Origin: Lachnoclostridium phytofermentans | GTDB lineage: Bacteria; Bacillota; Clostridia; Lachnospirales; Lachnospiraceae | Direction: 5' to 3' | DNA: 64,000 nt | NCBI RefSeq assembly: GCF_000733755.1 | Contig: NZ_JPOF01000007.1 | Coordinates: forward strand, 124,001-188,000 | In this document: positions 53,363-62,690 of the stretch, one piece after another | Numbering within the stretch: the stretch's first letter is position 1 | How the letters are laid out: each line of letters starts with the position of its first letter | Program-made: the position numbers and the translations under genes | The notes under the pieces: generated by a model | The model's input: the letters and a program-made list of their open reading frames with translations, nothing else | The model's database searches: none | Told to the model about the DNA's origin: nothing

Positions 53363-54937
53363 ATGAAAAATCAAACCACAACTTATTCTAAATCAAAACA
53401 AGGCATTTTGCCAATGTTTATTTCAGATTTTCTTGATATTTGTGATCCGGTTTTGACATTTGACGAATTCATGGAGGGAATTGACTTAGCTAAGTATCTG
53501 AGAAACATACCAGAACATGAAACTGGGCGCATCAGATATAATCCCGTCAACATGCTGAAAACGGTGCTTTTTGGATTTATGACCCAGGGCTACATGTCAC
53601 TAAGAGAACTGGAAGATAACTGCAGAGTAAATATCAGATTCATGTATTTAATTGATAACGAAAGACCTTCCTACAGGACTTTTTCCTATTTCATCAATGA
53701 TGTTTTAGGTGACTCCATTGAAGATATTTTCAACGATATCAATAAAAAGATTTTTGAACAGGAAAATGTAGACCTCAACCACCTTTACATAGACGGTTCA
53801 AAATTTGAAGCAAATGCGAATAAGTACAGCTGGGTATGGAAAAAAGCTACTGAGAAATCCAGATACCGACTGTTTGAAAAGATAACTGCCCTTTTTCATG
53901 AAATCAATACAGACCTTGAATGGTCAGGGCTTAAAATAGAAGCAAACGTAGAGTATGCACCTGAACAGCTACGTGAAATAGCTGATCAGTATGCCAAGGT
54001 TTGGAACGTTGATAGATCCGATTTTGTTTATGGAAAGGGACATCGAAAAACCTGTCAGCAGAGGCAGTATGAGAAGCTTTTAGAGTATGCCTCAAAGCTG
54101 GAGGAATACATAGAAAAGGTGAATATCTGTGGCCCTGCACGTAACAGTTATTCCAAAACAGATCATTCCGCCACATTTATGAGGATAAAAACGGATTACA
54201 TGGGAAATGATCAGTTACTTCCGGCATACAATGTACAGGTTGGGGTAGCTGATGAATATATAGCAGTTGTTGACGTTAACCAGTATCGTTCAGACATGGA
54301 CTGTTTTGTACCACTCATGGAGCAATTCAAAAAGACATATGGATTTTACCCGAAATATCCAACTGCGGATGCCGGATATGGTTCATATAATAACTATATT
54401 TACTGTGAACAGCATGATATGGAAAAATACATGAAATTCACTATGTTCAAGAAGGAAACCGAAGATAAAAAATACCATAATGATCCGTTCAGAGCTGTCA
54501 ATTTCAGATTTAATTCGGAAGGATACATGATATGTCCAAATGAAAAGAGATTTATTTTTTCTCACCGAAGAGCAGTACGTGGAAATGAATACGGACGTCA
54601 GGAAGAAATCTATGTCTGCGAAGACTGCAGCAACTGTCCATATACAGCTCAATGCAAGAAAACAGAGAATAATCGTACTATAAGAATCAATCAAGAACTG
54701 ACAGCGATGCATCAGGAAGTGATTGAAAATCTTGAAAGTATACATGGTGCACTTTTAAGAATGAATCGATCCATTCAAGCAGAAGGAACATTTGGAATCA
54801 TGAAAAATGATCGAAACTATAAAAGAATTGTCAGAAGAGGAATCAATTCTGTACGATTAGAGATTTTTTTAGTTTCTATCGGACAAAATCTATATAAATA
54901 TCATAATAAAAAGATGCGACTTCAAAAATCAGCATAA
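53363..54937 (+). CDS. IS1182-family transposase
   Basis: 524 residues. The N-terminal DUF772-like domain (YNPVNMLKTVLFGFMTQGYMSLRELE) is followed by the DDE catalytic core: LYIDGSKFEANANKYSWVWKK with the first aspartate, YPTADAGYGSYNNY with the second, and RSIQAEGTFGIMKNDRNYKRIVRRG with the glutamate. A zinc-ribbon-like insert CEDCSNCPYTAQCKK lies before the last block. All catalytic parts are present and there is no frameshift. RBS is not obvious; the ATG lies 20 bp after the left hairpin. Confidence 0.95.
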   Translation: MKNQTTTYSKSKQGILPMFISDFLDICDPVLTFDEFMEGIDLAKYLRNIPEHETGRIRYNPVNMLKTVLFGFMTQGYMSLRELEDNCRVNIRFMYLIDNERPSYRTFSYFINDVLGDSIEDIFNDINKKIFEQENVDLNHLYIDGSKFEANANKYSWVWKKATEKSRYRLFEKITALFHEINTDLEWSGLKIEANVEYAPEQLREIADQYAKVWNVDRSDFVYGKGHRKTCQQRQYEKLLEYASKLEEYIEKVNICGPARNSYSKTDHSATFMRIKTDYMGNDQLLPAYNVQVGVADEYIAVVDVNQYRSDMDCFVPLMEQFKKTYGFYPKYPTADAGYGSYNNYIYCEQHDMEKYMKFTMFKKETEDKKYHNDPFRAVNFRFNSEGYMICPNEKRFIFSHRRAVRGNEYGRQEEIYVCEDCSNCPYTAQCKKTENNRTIRINQELTAMHQEVIENLESIHGALLRMNRSIQAEGTFGIMKNDRNYKRIVRRGINSVRLEIFLVSIGQNLYKYHNKKMRLQKSA

Positions 54938-55013
54938 AATCCAAAATGCTGATTCTATGGGGTAGGGGGATTTATGCTCTTTTTTAGAGTGTTGATTTAG
55001 ATTAAAAACAACT

Positions 55014-55040
55014 AGAGACGTCGGTTAAACCGACGTCTCT
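55014..55040. terminator. Right-end hairpin of the insertion sequence
   Basis: AGAGACGTCGGTT-AA-ACCGACGTCTCT, a perfect GC-rich stem before the right inverted repeat; it should block transcription across this end in either direction. Confidence 0.75.
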
Positions 55041-55066
55041 GTGTTAGGGGCTTTTTTCACAGCCCC

Positions 55067-55406
55067 TTTTTATGTACTATTCTGTAGTAGAGAATGGCAA
55101 ACGGCTTCTCAGAATAAAACCCAATAAATACCATTATTTCATTTGTATTATAGATGAAAAAGCATTATAATTGAAGTGATTTATTGCATATTATTTATTA
55201 AAATAGGTATTTATGGATTATTAAATGATACCGAGTTTATTATATAAATTAGTTATCACAATAAGAAGCATCCAGTATCTTTATAATACGAATTTTTATG
55301 AGTGCTGACCAATTTGGTAAGTAAGGTTCAGTTTTCGGAGTAGTGTAATCGAAAGACGGTAGATATAGGAGTATAATATAAAAATTTGACATATAGGTGG
55401 AAAAGT
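55067..55406. other. Spacer between the insertion sequence and the LuxR-type gene
   Basis: A/T-rich sequence with no gene, RNA or repeat that I can support. Confidence 0.5.
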
Positions 55407-56132
55407 TTGATTCTGGCTGTGCTACTACCTAAAGTGCTGATGTATGTAGAACCGAAATTAAGAAGTACGCATTCTTACCTGAATCCGACCATCCTTCTTA
55501 TATTGTTTATCATGATAACCTTAGCTTTCAGTTACTATTTGATCAAACGAAATATCGCTACGGTACCTACCTGCAAAAAAGTGAAAGCACCTAGAAAGGC
55601 ATACTCGCTGATGCCAGTGGTTTTTGTAGTCTTTGCCCTTAACGATATCATAGCACCAGCTGCCCTTCAACAAATGAGTAGCTTTCGAAGCATTTCTTTC
55701 TACCGGATTGGCATCCTCCTTTCCGCTTTATATTACTTTGTCACATCAATTTTAGTACATATTTTTGAGCAGAGTAAGTTGTTGGTTCCAACGGTATGGA
55801 TGGCGTTTATTTCCGTTTGTATTGTAATTCTTTTTTTTATCCTATCACCCTTTTTCTTTAAAATGCTGTACTCAGGGGAATGGATAGATGACGCCTATCG
55901 TGAGGATGTCAGTCAATGCTCACGACTTGAAGCAAAGCTAAAGGATTATAAGCTGACCCCTGCTGAAATAGAGGTGTGTAGTCTTCTTCTTGACGGATAC
56001 ACTCTTAGACAGATTTCAGGAATGCAATCTAGAGCATATGCGACCATCAATACTTATTGTACCTCCATCTATCGAAAACTTAATATCAACAGCCGGACAG
56101 AGCTTCTTATACTCCTACAGGAGTATAAGTAA
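55407..56132 (+). CDS. Membrane-bound LuxR-type transcriptional regulator
   Basis: About 241 residues from TTG 55407 (AGGTGG at 55395); TTG 55386 in the same frame is an alternative. About five membrane segments fill the first 165 residues. The last 65 residues are a LuxR/GerE helix-turn-helix: YKLTPAEIEVCSLLLDGYTLRQIS, then TINTYCTSIYRKLNINSRTELL. Similar Lachnospiraceae regulators often have ten or more membrane segments, so this one may be a short form or 5'-truncated. It lies 340 bp from the insertion sequence. The signal and targets are unknown. Confidence 0.75.
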   Translation: MILAVLLPKVLMYVEPKLRSTHSYLNPTILLILFIMITLAFSYYLIKRNIATVPTCKKVKAPRKAYSLMPVVFVVFALNDIIAPAALQQMSSFRSISFYRIGILLSALYYFVTSILVHIFEQSKLLVPTVWMAFISVCIVILFFILSPFFFKMLYSGEWIDDAYREDVSQCSRLEAKLKDYKLTPAEIEVCSLLLDGYTLRQISGMQSRAYATINTYCTSIYRKLNINSRTELLILLQEYK

Positions 56133-56146
56133 TAACGAATGGCTGC

Positions 56147-56185
56147 AAAAATCCCCTCTCATTAGTTCTAATGAGAGGGGATTTT
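56147..56185 (+). terminator. Terminator of the LuxR-type gene
   Basis: A near-perfect long stem (56147-56165 with 56168-56185, core ATCCCCTCTCATTAG) with A/T tails on both sides. Confidence 0.88.
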
Positions 56186-56295
56186 GCTTATATCACGTAA
56201 AATACTGAAGTGACACCAGATTTGGAGGGAAAGCAAAGCAACTCCCCCTCATTGGTAAGATGACCATACTGAAATAATTATAAGGAGAGAGGACT

Positions 56296-56544
56296 ATGAA
56301 AAAGATATTAATTGGCTTATTGGCTTTTGTGGTGGTATTTTCACTTACTGGATGCGGTGCTAGAGAAAAATTAGAGAAAAAAGCGGAAGAGGAATTTACG
56401 GAAAAGATACTGGAGGAAGCCGGTGCTGGAGACGTTGACGTCGACGGAGAGAAGATTACCATTAAGGGAGAAAGTGGTGAGGAAGTTACCTTTGGGGGTG
56501 GCGAATGGCCTACGTCGGAGCTGGCGAAAAGTATAGCGGATTAA
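56296..56544 (+). CDS. Small lipoprotein, probably frameshifted or truncated
   Basis: 82 residues. Signal peptide with lipobox LTGC (Cys20), a charged helix (REKLEKKAEEEFTEKILEEAGAG), then DVDGEKITIKGESGEEVTFGGGEWPTSELAKS. The last part reads like the beginning of a longer surface lipoprotein domain. In another frame, the sequence continues to 56624 as GLNDVGIGVSIVYADEVMTI and TVFASQQE, which looks like the matching C-terminal strand. An indel or internal deletion probably broke the gene. RBS is AAGGAGAGAGG. Confidence 0.65.
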   Translation: MKKILIGLLAFVVVFSLTGCGAREKLEKKAEEEFTEKILEEAGAGDVDVDGEKITIKGESGEEVTFGGGEWPTSELAKSIAD

Positions 56545-56624
56545 ACGACGTGGGTATTGGTGTTTCTATTGTATACGCAGATGAAGTGATGACGATTACA
56601 GTATTTGCATCCCAGCAGGAATGA
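56505..56624 (+). pseudogene. Out-of-frame C-terminal remnant of the lipoprotein gene
   Basis: This frame reads YVGAGEKYSGLNDVGIGVSI and VYADEVMTITVFASQQE before TGA at 56622. The alternating hydrophobic pattern of a closing beta-sheet and direct overlap with the lipoprotein frame suggest one original gene. Confidence 0.4.
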
Positions 56625-56705
56625 TTTACTAGGAATATTTGAAGTATGCAGCAAAACAAAATTGTGTACTTAATTCCATGGGCGAATAAGTCATACAATT
56701 ATTAT

Positions 56706-56733
56706 AAAAAGGCAGGTCGAAACCTGCCTTTTT
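56706..56733. terminator. Bidirectional terminator
   Basis: AAAAAGGCAGGT-CGAA-ACCTGCCTTTTT. It lies between the plus-strand lipoprotein gene and the minus-strand zinc-ribbon gene and has T tracts in both directions. Confidence 0.88.
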
Positions 56734-56872
56734 CCGTGAGAAAAGATTGCATGAGAGCTGATGGTAGAGAGAATATCTATATATTAACATTAGTAGATCT
56801 TGGATTAAAAAAATGAGGACTAGCAGTTCCAAGATGTGATAAAAAGGTATATATTTTAAAGCGAAATAATGA

Positions 56873-57136
56873 CTATCTAAGTTTTTCGCCGCAGTGAGGA
56901 CAGAAGAGTAAATCGCTGTTCTGGCCTTTGCGTGTATCGAGTAGATGATTGCACTTTGGACATCTCCAATGCTTTATAAGTAAAATTAATGAAGTTACAA
57001 TCAGGATTAATCCAATGCTAGCAACAATGTAGAAGAGATTAAGATTAACCCTCATAAAAATGATACTTAAATAGCTTACAACTATACCTAAAATAAGTAA
57101 TCGAATGATTTTTCCTCTCTTTTCAAATATATTCAT
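56873..57136 (-). CDS. Small membrane protein with zinc ribbon
   Basis: 87 residues. Two membrane segments (about 12-30 and 33-53) and a C-terminal cytoplasmic zinc ribbon, CPKCNHLLD ... FCPHCGEKL, with all four cysteines. Such small proteins are common in Firmicutes but without known function. RBS on the minus strand is AAGGAG. It is monocistronic and shares a terminator with the convergent lipoprotein gene. Confidence 0.7.
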   Translation of the reverse strand: MNIFEKRGKIIRLLILGIVVSYLSIIFMRVNLNLFYIVASIGLILIVTSLILLIKHWRCPKCNHLLDTRKGQNSDLLFCPHCGEKLR

Positions 57137-57921
57137 ATAAATTTACTCCTTCCATTTAGATTAGGTGTTTGCTAAATGCCGCAACGCGTATAATACTGGA
57201 TATTTTTCCTTACAAAATAAATAACTCCTCACTGTTTTATGGTGATATTTAAGTACGAATAAAAGTAATAATCACACACCAAGAAAGGAGTTGATCTTAT
57301 ATGATACCATACAAACAGCTATTTCAATATTGACAAGAAAAATTACACTTTTCTGCAATGGAAAGTCATAATAATCTTTGCTTTTGATAATATGAATTAT
57401 AGTTCTAAAATAGTTTAAATATTACCTAATAAGTATAAATATTAAAGAGTCATTATATCACTAATGTAATTATATGACAAATAATTATTACAAGCAAGGT
57501 GAATCATATTATTGGGGATATGAAGTAAAGCGCTTATATATTGCGGCAACATTAACCGATACATTCCATGATTAAAAAATAAACCTCCTTCAAAAAGCAG
57601 TATATTTGAAGGAAATTTTTCATCACCGACAAAACAGCGAGAGAAAGGTGAAATAAATTTAAATATCTATATGCAGCAGGAGCTAATTGTGGCGCCTGCT
57701 GTTCTTACCTTTGAATTCAGCTACCCTATTGCTAGGAGACATTTTGATCTTATGATGATTTCTTTTATATAGCCAGGGAATTATTGTAAAATCAAAAACA
57801 TTACGATATAATTATGATAAGACTTACGTATTATTCTTATTATGTATTATTTATTGAAAGAGTATAGAAGAATATAGGGAAGGCCGACGCAAGTTTTAAA
57901 TTATATCTTAGGGGGGATTTC
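57137..57921. other. 785-bp spacer without a confident gene
   Basis: It contains a 10-codon ORF (MIPYKQLFQY, 57301-57333) behind a good AAGGAG site, a 33-codon ORF (57474-57575, MTNNYYKQGE...) without a binding site, and weak hairpins at about 57593 (CTTCAAAAA...TTTGAAG) and 57674 (GCAGCAGG...CCTGCTG). None is convincing. Gene scars are possible. Confidence 0.4.
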
Positions 57922-60423
57922 ATGAGGTTATTGAAAAGAGGAATGATTCGTTTTATCCTGATTGTAATGCTTTTAACAGCATGTAAGAAAACAGAAAAAG
58001 AGCGCACTAGCGAGGAGGTATCATTTCCAACCGGTATGGATATAGTAACGGATCAACCTACACAAACAGTGTCACCATTACCAACAAAAACGGGTGTTCC
58101 TACAAAACCACCATCACCAACCAAAGTAGTGATTCCCACCAAAACTCCAACACAAATCATGGAAATGCTTACCTTTGACGTTCAACCAATCAACGTTCCA
58201 CAAGATATGGAAGTACCTTACATGACGAAGGAGGAATTTCCAAGATTAGATGGTTCTACAGCAAATATACCATTAGGGGAAGCTTTATATTGTTACATAA
58301 CGAACGCAACCATAGAAGAAGCCAAGGAAAATTTAAAATTTTATAAAACACCCCAGTCATATCGTAATTTAATCTATGAATCCTCGGATATTCTTATCGT
58401 ATACGAACCACCCCAGAGTATATTAAAAGAAATACAAAGGTACGATACGGAATTGGAATTTAAGCCTCTAGGCAGGGATGCATTGGTGTTTCTTGGAAAT
58501 GAATCAAATCCCGTAACGAATCTAACAAAAGAACAAATTACGGATATTTATACAGGAGTAACTACGAATTGGAAAGAACTAGATGGTGTAGAGAAAGAGA
58601 TTCTAGCTTTTCAGCGTCCAGAGTCTTCTGGAAGTCAAACATTAATGGAGAAATTAGCGGTATCTTCTGATAAAATTATGAGAGGACCAACCGTAGTAAG
58701 CCCTGAAGAGATGGGCTCTTTAGTAGATGCAATTGCACAATACAATAATGAAAGCAATGCAATTGGATATTCTGTTTACTACTATGCTAAGAATATGTAT
58801 CAAAAACCAGGAATTAAATTTTTCGCCATTGATGGTGTTTTGCCAACGAATGAAACAATCCAAAGTGGTGAGTATCCGTATGTAAATGATTTCTATGTAG
58901 TGATTCGTAAAAGTGAACCGAAAGATTCCAAAGCACGTTTACTTTATGAATGGCTAACTTCATTAGAGGCTCAGAAATTAGTAGCCAAAGCAGGTTATGT
59001 GCCAGTAGTTAAGGTTGAGCAAGAAAAAGTAGAACAATCTGTGGATTCCTCCTTGCCAAAGTCAGTTTCGATTGGAGAGGATGAATTCGTGATAATACAT
59101 AATTCGAATGCTCAGAAAGAACCACTTGGTGATGTATTACTAAATCACAACTTAGAAGAAGAACTGATTTTCTCTGGAAAACGAGTTGTAACAACCAATT
59201 TGCTGTGTAATAATAAAGATTTGCTAATTTTAGAGAGTATAAAGCCACAGCTTAAGCTGAAAGAGGATAGTCAGTACCAGTATGAATTGTACGATTTAGA
59301 GAGTAGGAAGTATCTTACCGACCGGAAATATGACAATATACATCAAATAGATAGTGATATCTATGTCGCTAGAGTTAGTGATGGCGAGGAAACAACCTTA
59401 TCCATTTTATTCTCTAAGAAAAAACGGCTGGATTTTAAAGAAAAAAAGTATCAATACTATCAATATGTAGTTTCAAAGAGCAGATTATTTGTTTTTGATT
59501 ATCAAGAAATAAAGATCTATGATAAACAAGGGATGTTGATAAATACATTACCTTTCTTAAATGATGGATATTTATCTGAAGTGCAAGGGTCAAAAAAAAC
59601 TAATTATGTAGAGATATTTAATAGACAAGATGGCTCGTACTTGATAAACGAACAAGGTGATTTTATTAAGGCTGATACATTTTTAAGAAATACTGAGTGG
59701 AAATCGAAAGCTGGGGAAATCTCAGATGTTTTTCTTGATGAGAAGGGGACAATATGGGCTGCAATATATGTTGATGGTAATCTACTTGTGGTTTCAATGT
59801 CAGGAGATGTGCAATTTAAGTTTAAAGCTACCAAGGAAGATTCATGGGTATCTTTCCATTCAGGGTATATTATGTTTTCAAATAAAGAAATGAATGAATA
59901 TAAAACACATTACTTCACTTGGGATGGGGAAGAGATTGGTGTAAATGAGGGAGAAGAATTTGGATTCTTAAATTACAATCTGATTGTCTGCCGTCAAAGT
60001 GGCTTTACGATGTATAGCCAAAAACAAAAAGAACATTATGATATCAATGTAAAGAATTATAGCAGAGATAACTTTTGGGGGAGTGAAAGTTATACGATTC
60101 CAGACTTGGTATCCTTTGATGCAAAAGGGAAGAATGGCGAGTTAAAAGAATATACTTTTTATAAAGGTAAACTTCTATTGAACAAACGTACTTATGCGAT
60201 ACGAGAATTAGATGATTACATTATTATAGGAGATACTAATTATAGCTATGTCTTTACAAAAGAAGGAAAGAAAGTGTATGAGGGGAATAAGGAAGAAATG
60301 ATACGCGAACTTATCCTTGGAAAAGAATTGTATTTTTATGTAGAGCAGGGAAATTATAGGGGCATTAAGGACATAGACGGAAATTTCCTTTACAGAACCT
60401 ATTCTCCAACCTTGGATGATTAG
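57922..60423 (+). CDS. Large PstS-like lipoprotein with C-terminal repeat domain
   Basis: 833 residues. Signal peptide with lipobox LLTAC (Cys21), then a Pro/Thr-rich linker (about 45-80, repeated PTK units). Residues about 100-370 resemble a PstS-type binding protein: FPRLDGSTANIPLG, VFLGNESNPVTNLTKEQITDIYTG, NWKELDG, FQRPESSGSQTLMEKL and AIGYSVYYY. The last 430 residues are beta-rich (repeated Y-D-x-x-G turns) and look like a propeller or WG-repeat domain. No pst permease genes are adjacent, so it may bind a ligand for sensing instead of import. RBS is AGGGGGGATTTC. Confidence 0.8.
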   Translation: MRLLKRGMIRFILIVMLLTACKKTEKERTSEEVSFPTGMDIVTDQPTQTVSPLPTKTGVPTKPPSPTKVVIPTKTPTQIMEMLTFDVQPINVPQDMEVPYMTKEEFPRLDGSTANIPLGEALYCYITNATIEEAKENLKFYKTPQSYRNLIYESSDILIVYEPPQSILKEIQRYDTELEFKPLGRDALVFLGNESNPVTNLTKEQITDIYTGVTTNWKELDGVEKEILAFQRPESSGSQTLMEKLAVSSDKIMRGPTVVSPEEMGSLVDAIAQYNNESNAIGYSVYYYAKNMYQKPGIKFFAIDGVLPTNETIQSGEYPYVNDFYVVIRKSEPKDSKARLLYEWLTSLEAQKLVAKAGYVPVVKVEQEKVEQSVDSSLPKSVSIGEDEFVIIHNSNAQKEPLGDVLLNHNLEEELIFSGKRVVTTNLLCNNKDLLILESIKPQLKLKEDSQYQYELYDLESRKYLTDRKYDNIHQIDSDIYVARVSDGEETTLSILFSKKKRLDFKEKKYQYYQYVVSKSRLFVFDYQEIKIYDKQGMLINTLPFLNDGYLSEVQGSKKTNYVEIFNRQDGSYLINEQGDFIKADTFLRNTEWKSKAGEISDVFLDEKGTIWAAIYVDGNLLVVSMSGDVQFKFKATKEDSWVSFHSGYIMFSNKEMNEYKTHYFTWDGEEIGVNEGEEFGFLNYNLIVCRQSGFTMYSQKQKEHYDINVKNYSRDNFWGSESYTIPDLVSFDAKGKNGELKEYTFYKGKLLLNKRTYAIRELDDYIIIGDTNYSYVFTKEGKKVYEGNKEEMIRELILGKELYFYVEQGNYRGIKDIDGNFLYRTYSPTLDD

Positions 60424-60515
60424 AACTTAGTTAGTATTTTGTGTAAACAATAAAATAGTGCTTGTATTGTGGTAACCTTCCGTATACAATAGGAAAGGAT
60501 GGGGAGGTTGTCACA

Positions 60516-61433
60516 ATGCCACGAAAGACTTTAGGGCATGCTTTTGCTCTATTTACGATTATAATTTGGGGAACAACTTTTATAGCAAGTAAGATGTTAT
60601 TAACAGAATTTTCGCCTTTTCAAATAATGTTCATGCGTTTTCTTGTTGCTTATGTTGTTCTACTTCTTATGAATCACAAATTACATAAGATAATATGGAA
60701 AGATGAGATTATGTTTTGCCTACTTGCCATATTCGGTAGCACCTTGTATTTTATCTGTGAGAATATTGCGTTAACCTATACTTTGGCATCCAATGTCAGC
60801 ATAATCATTGCATTAGCTCCGATAATAACGGCATTATTGGCTCATTTTACAACGAAGGATGAGCGGTTACACAGAGGAATCTTTCTTGGATTTTGCATTG
60901 CTTTTATTGGAGTTATTTTAGTGGTGTTTAATGGAACCGTGCTACTTAAATTAAATCCTATAGGGGATATTTTATCGTTGCTCGCAGCAGTTATGTGGGC
61001 AGTGTATTCTATATTACTAAAACGTTGTGTACATAAATACGATGGTATCTATCTGACTAGACGAGTTGTATTTTATGCAATACTTACGACCTTACCTTTA
61101 ATTATGGCGGAAAACAAGATTTTTCCGTTAGAGACATTAAAGGAACCGAAACTATTTTTCAGTTTGATGCTTCTAGGAATCTTAGGGAGTGGTATTTGTT
61201 ATGTTACATGGAACTACGCAACAAAATGGCTTGGTATCGTAGTTACGAATAATTATATTTATCTTAATCCGTTTGTTACAATGGTTGCAGCAGGAATACT
61301 CTTAGGAGAAACTGTGACTATTATGGGATTACTTGGAGCGGTTCTGATTATTGGTGGAATTATTGTATCCGAAAAGCTCTCAAATAAAGAAAATCAAGAT
61401 GTTAAAAATTATGAGATTGGGAAGGAATTATAG
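60516..61433 (+). CDS. EamA/DMT-family transporter
   Basis: 305 residues from ATG 60516 (GGGGAGG); the longer frame from 60462 has no binding site. Ten membrane segments form two EamA repeats: FALFTIIIWGTTFIASKMLL opens the first, and GDILSLLAAVMWAVYSILLKR opens the second. Members export amino acids, nucleotides or metabolites. It is followed 12 bp later by the YitT gene, so the two may be co-transcribed. The substrate is unknown. Confidence 0.9.
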   Translation: MPRKTLGHAFALFTIIIWGTTFIASKMLLTEFSPFQIMFMRFLVAYVVLLLMNHKLHKIIWKDEIMFCLLAIFGSTLYFICENIALTYTLASNVSIIIALAPIITALLAHFTTKDERLHRGIFLGFCIAFIGVILVVFNGTVLLKLNPIGDILSLLAAVMWAVYSILLKRCVHKYDGIYLTRRVVFYAILTTLPLIMAENKIFPLETLKEPKLFFSLMLLGILGSGICYVTWNYATKWLGIVVTNNYIYLNPFVTMVAAGILLGETVTIMGLLGAVLIIGGIIVSEKLSNKENQDVKNYEIGKEL

Positions 61434-61445
61434 GAACGTTTTGTC

Positions 61446-62438
61446 ATGAAGGAAAATGAAAACATGGGGATAAAGGTGGAAGAAGCACAAGCGAAGGGAA
61501 GGAAAGAGTTACAATCAAAGGGGCAGGAAGAAGCACAGACTGTTACAGTTAAGCTCGAAACAAAGGATAAAGTTGAAAGTGTGGAGGAACTTAACCCAAT
61601 TAAAAAGATAATAAACGATTATTTATTAATTACGTTTAGTGTTATTCTTATTATGATGGGATCTTACTACTTTAAGTTTCCAAACGATTTCACATTTGGT
61701 GGTGTTACCGGTTTATCTGTTGTAATTGGTAAACTAGAGTTAATGACACCTGGTGCTGCCAACCTAGCACTAAATATCATCTTACTATTTTTTGGATTTC
61801 TCTTTTTAGGGAGAGGGTTTGGTTTAAAAACAGTATATTCCAGTTTATTACTATCTTTTGGACTATATATTATGGAGTTTATTGATCCAGTTACAGCACC
61901 TCTTACGGATGAACCATTCTTGGAACTTATTTTTGCTGTAGCACTTCCAGCAGCCGGTGCAGCAATATTGTTCCGCATTGGTGCATCGGGTGGTGGTACT
62001 GATATCATCGCGATGATAATAAATAAGTATACGAAGATTTCTGTGGGAAAAGCTTTACTATGGTCAGACGTTTTAATAACATTAAGTGCAGTATTCGTAT
62101 TGAGTTTTAAAACTTTCTTATTTTCAGTGTTAGGTATGTTTTTGAAATCCTTTGTTATTGATGATATGATTGAGAGTATGAATCAGTGTAAATATATGAA
62201 TATAATTTGCACAAAACCAGATCTTATCTGCGATTATATCACGCATGATTTAAAAAGGAGTGCAACGATATGCCAAGCGGAGGGTGCATATAGTCACTCT
62301 CAAAAAAGCTTAATTTTGACTGCTATGAAGCCAGCACAGGCAAATAAATTAAGAATTTACCTTGCGAAAGTTGATCCTTCCGCATTTACTACAATTATAA
62401 AAACGAGTGAGATAATTGGAAAAGGATTTTTAAAATAA
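61446..62438 (+). CDS. YitT-family membrane protein with long N-terminal extension
   Basis: 330 residues; ATG 61464 is a possible later start. The first 50 or so residues are charged and probably disordered (KEENM-, KGQEEAQ-rich), absent from the copy at 19353. Then five to six membrane segments with DFTFGGVTGLSVVIGKL and RIGASGGGTDIIAMI, and a C-terminal DUF2179 domain ending in SEIIGKGFLK. Function unproven. It follows the EamA gene closely and ends at a strong terminator. Confidence 0.88.
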   Translation: MKENENMGIKVEEAQAKGRKELQSKGQEEAQTVTVKLETKDKVESVEELNPIKKIINDYLLITFSVILIMMGSYYFKFPNDFTFGGVTGLSVVIGKLELMTPGAANLALNIILLFFGFLFLGRGFGLKTVYSSLLLSFGLYIMEFIDPVTAPLTDEPFLELIFAVALPAAGAAILFRIGASGGGTDIIAMIINKYTKISVGKALLWSDVLITLSAVFVLSFKTFLFSVLGMFLKSFVIDDMIESMNQCKYMNIICTKPDLICDYITHDLKRSATICQAEGAYSHSQKSLILTAMKPAQANKLRIYLAKVDPSAFTTIIKTSEIIGKGFLK

Positions 62439-62460
62439 ATATCTTTCCAATATTAATATG

Positions 62461-62493
62461 AGCGAAAGCAGTCGATTGCTTTCGCTTTTTTTT
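62461..62493 (+). terminator. Terminator of the EamA-YitT operon
   Basis: AGCGAAAGCA (62461-62470), loop, TGCTTTCGCT (62477-62486), then eight T. Confidence 0.92.
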
Positions 62494-62495
62494 AG

Positions 62496-62574
62496 TAGAT
62501 AGGAAATTGCAAGGCTATTTCCTATCTATTAAAAGCTCTACGAGGGATGCGCACTCACCCTATGGGGTTGGCGC
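62496..62574 (+). other. Structured leader before the GH5 gene
   Basis: Two hairpins: a perfect 12-bp stem (TAGATAGGAAAT/ATTTCCTATCTA; 62496-62507 with 62517-62528) and a GCGC...ACCC/GGGT...GCGC hairpin (62549-62574). They lie 120-190 bp before the start codon. No known riboswitch is recognised; the role in cellulase expression is open. Confidence 0.5.
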
Positions 62575-62690
62575 GACAAAGAAACTAAAACTATAGGTAA
62601 AACAAGGAAAATAATCTGGGTATTCAGAGAGTAAAACTCTAATTATAATAATTATGGTAACTATCATAATATTAACGGAGGGTTTACATT

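Larger units (their letters stand above)
53270..55066 (+). mobile_element. Complete IS1182-family insertion sequence
   Basis: 1797 bp bounded by 24-bp terminal inverted repeats (53270-53293 and 55043-55066, starting GGGGCTGTGAAAAAAG) with one mismatch. It holds a single full-length transposase gene and a hairpin terminator inside each end. No clear target-site duplication is seen; both flanks are A/T-rich. The element appears intact and possibly active. Confidence 0.92.

Noticed and set aside
57301-57333. Ten-codon ORF with good ribosome binding site
   Set aside because: Too short to support as a gene without conservation; mentioned only within the spacer entry.
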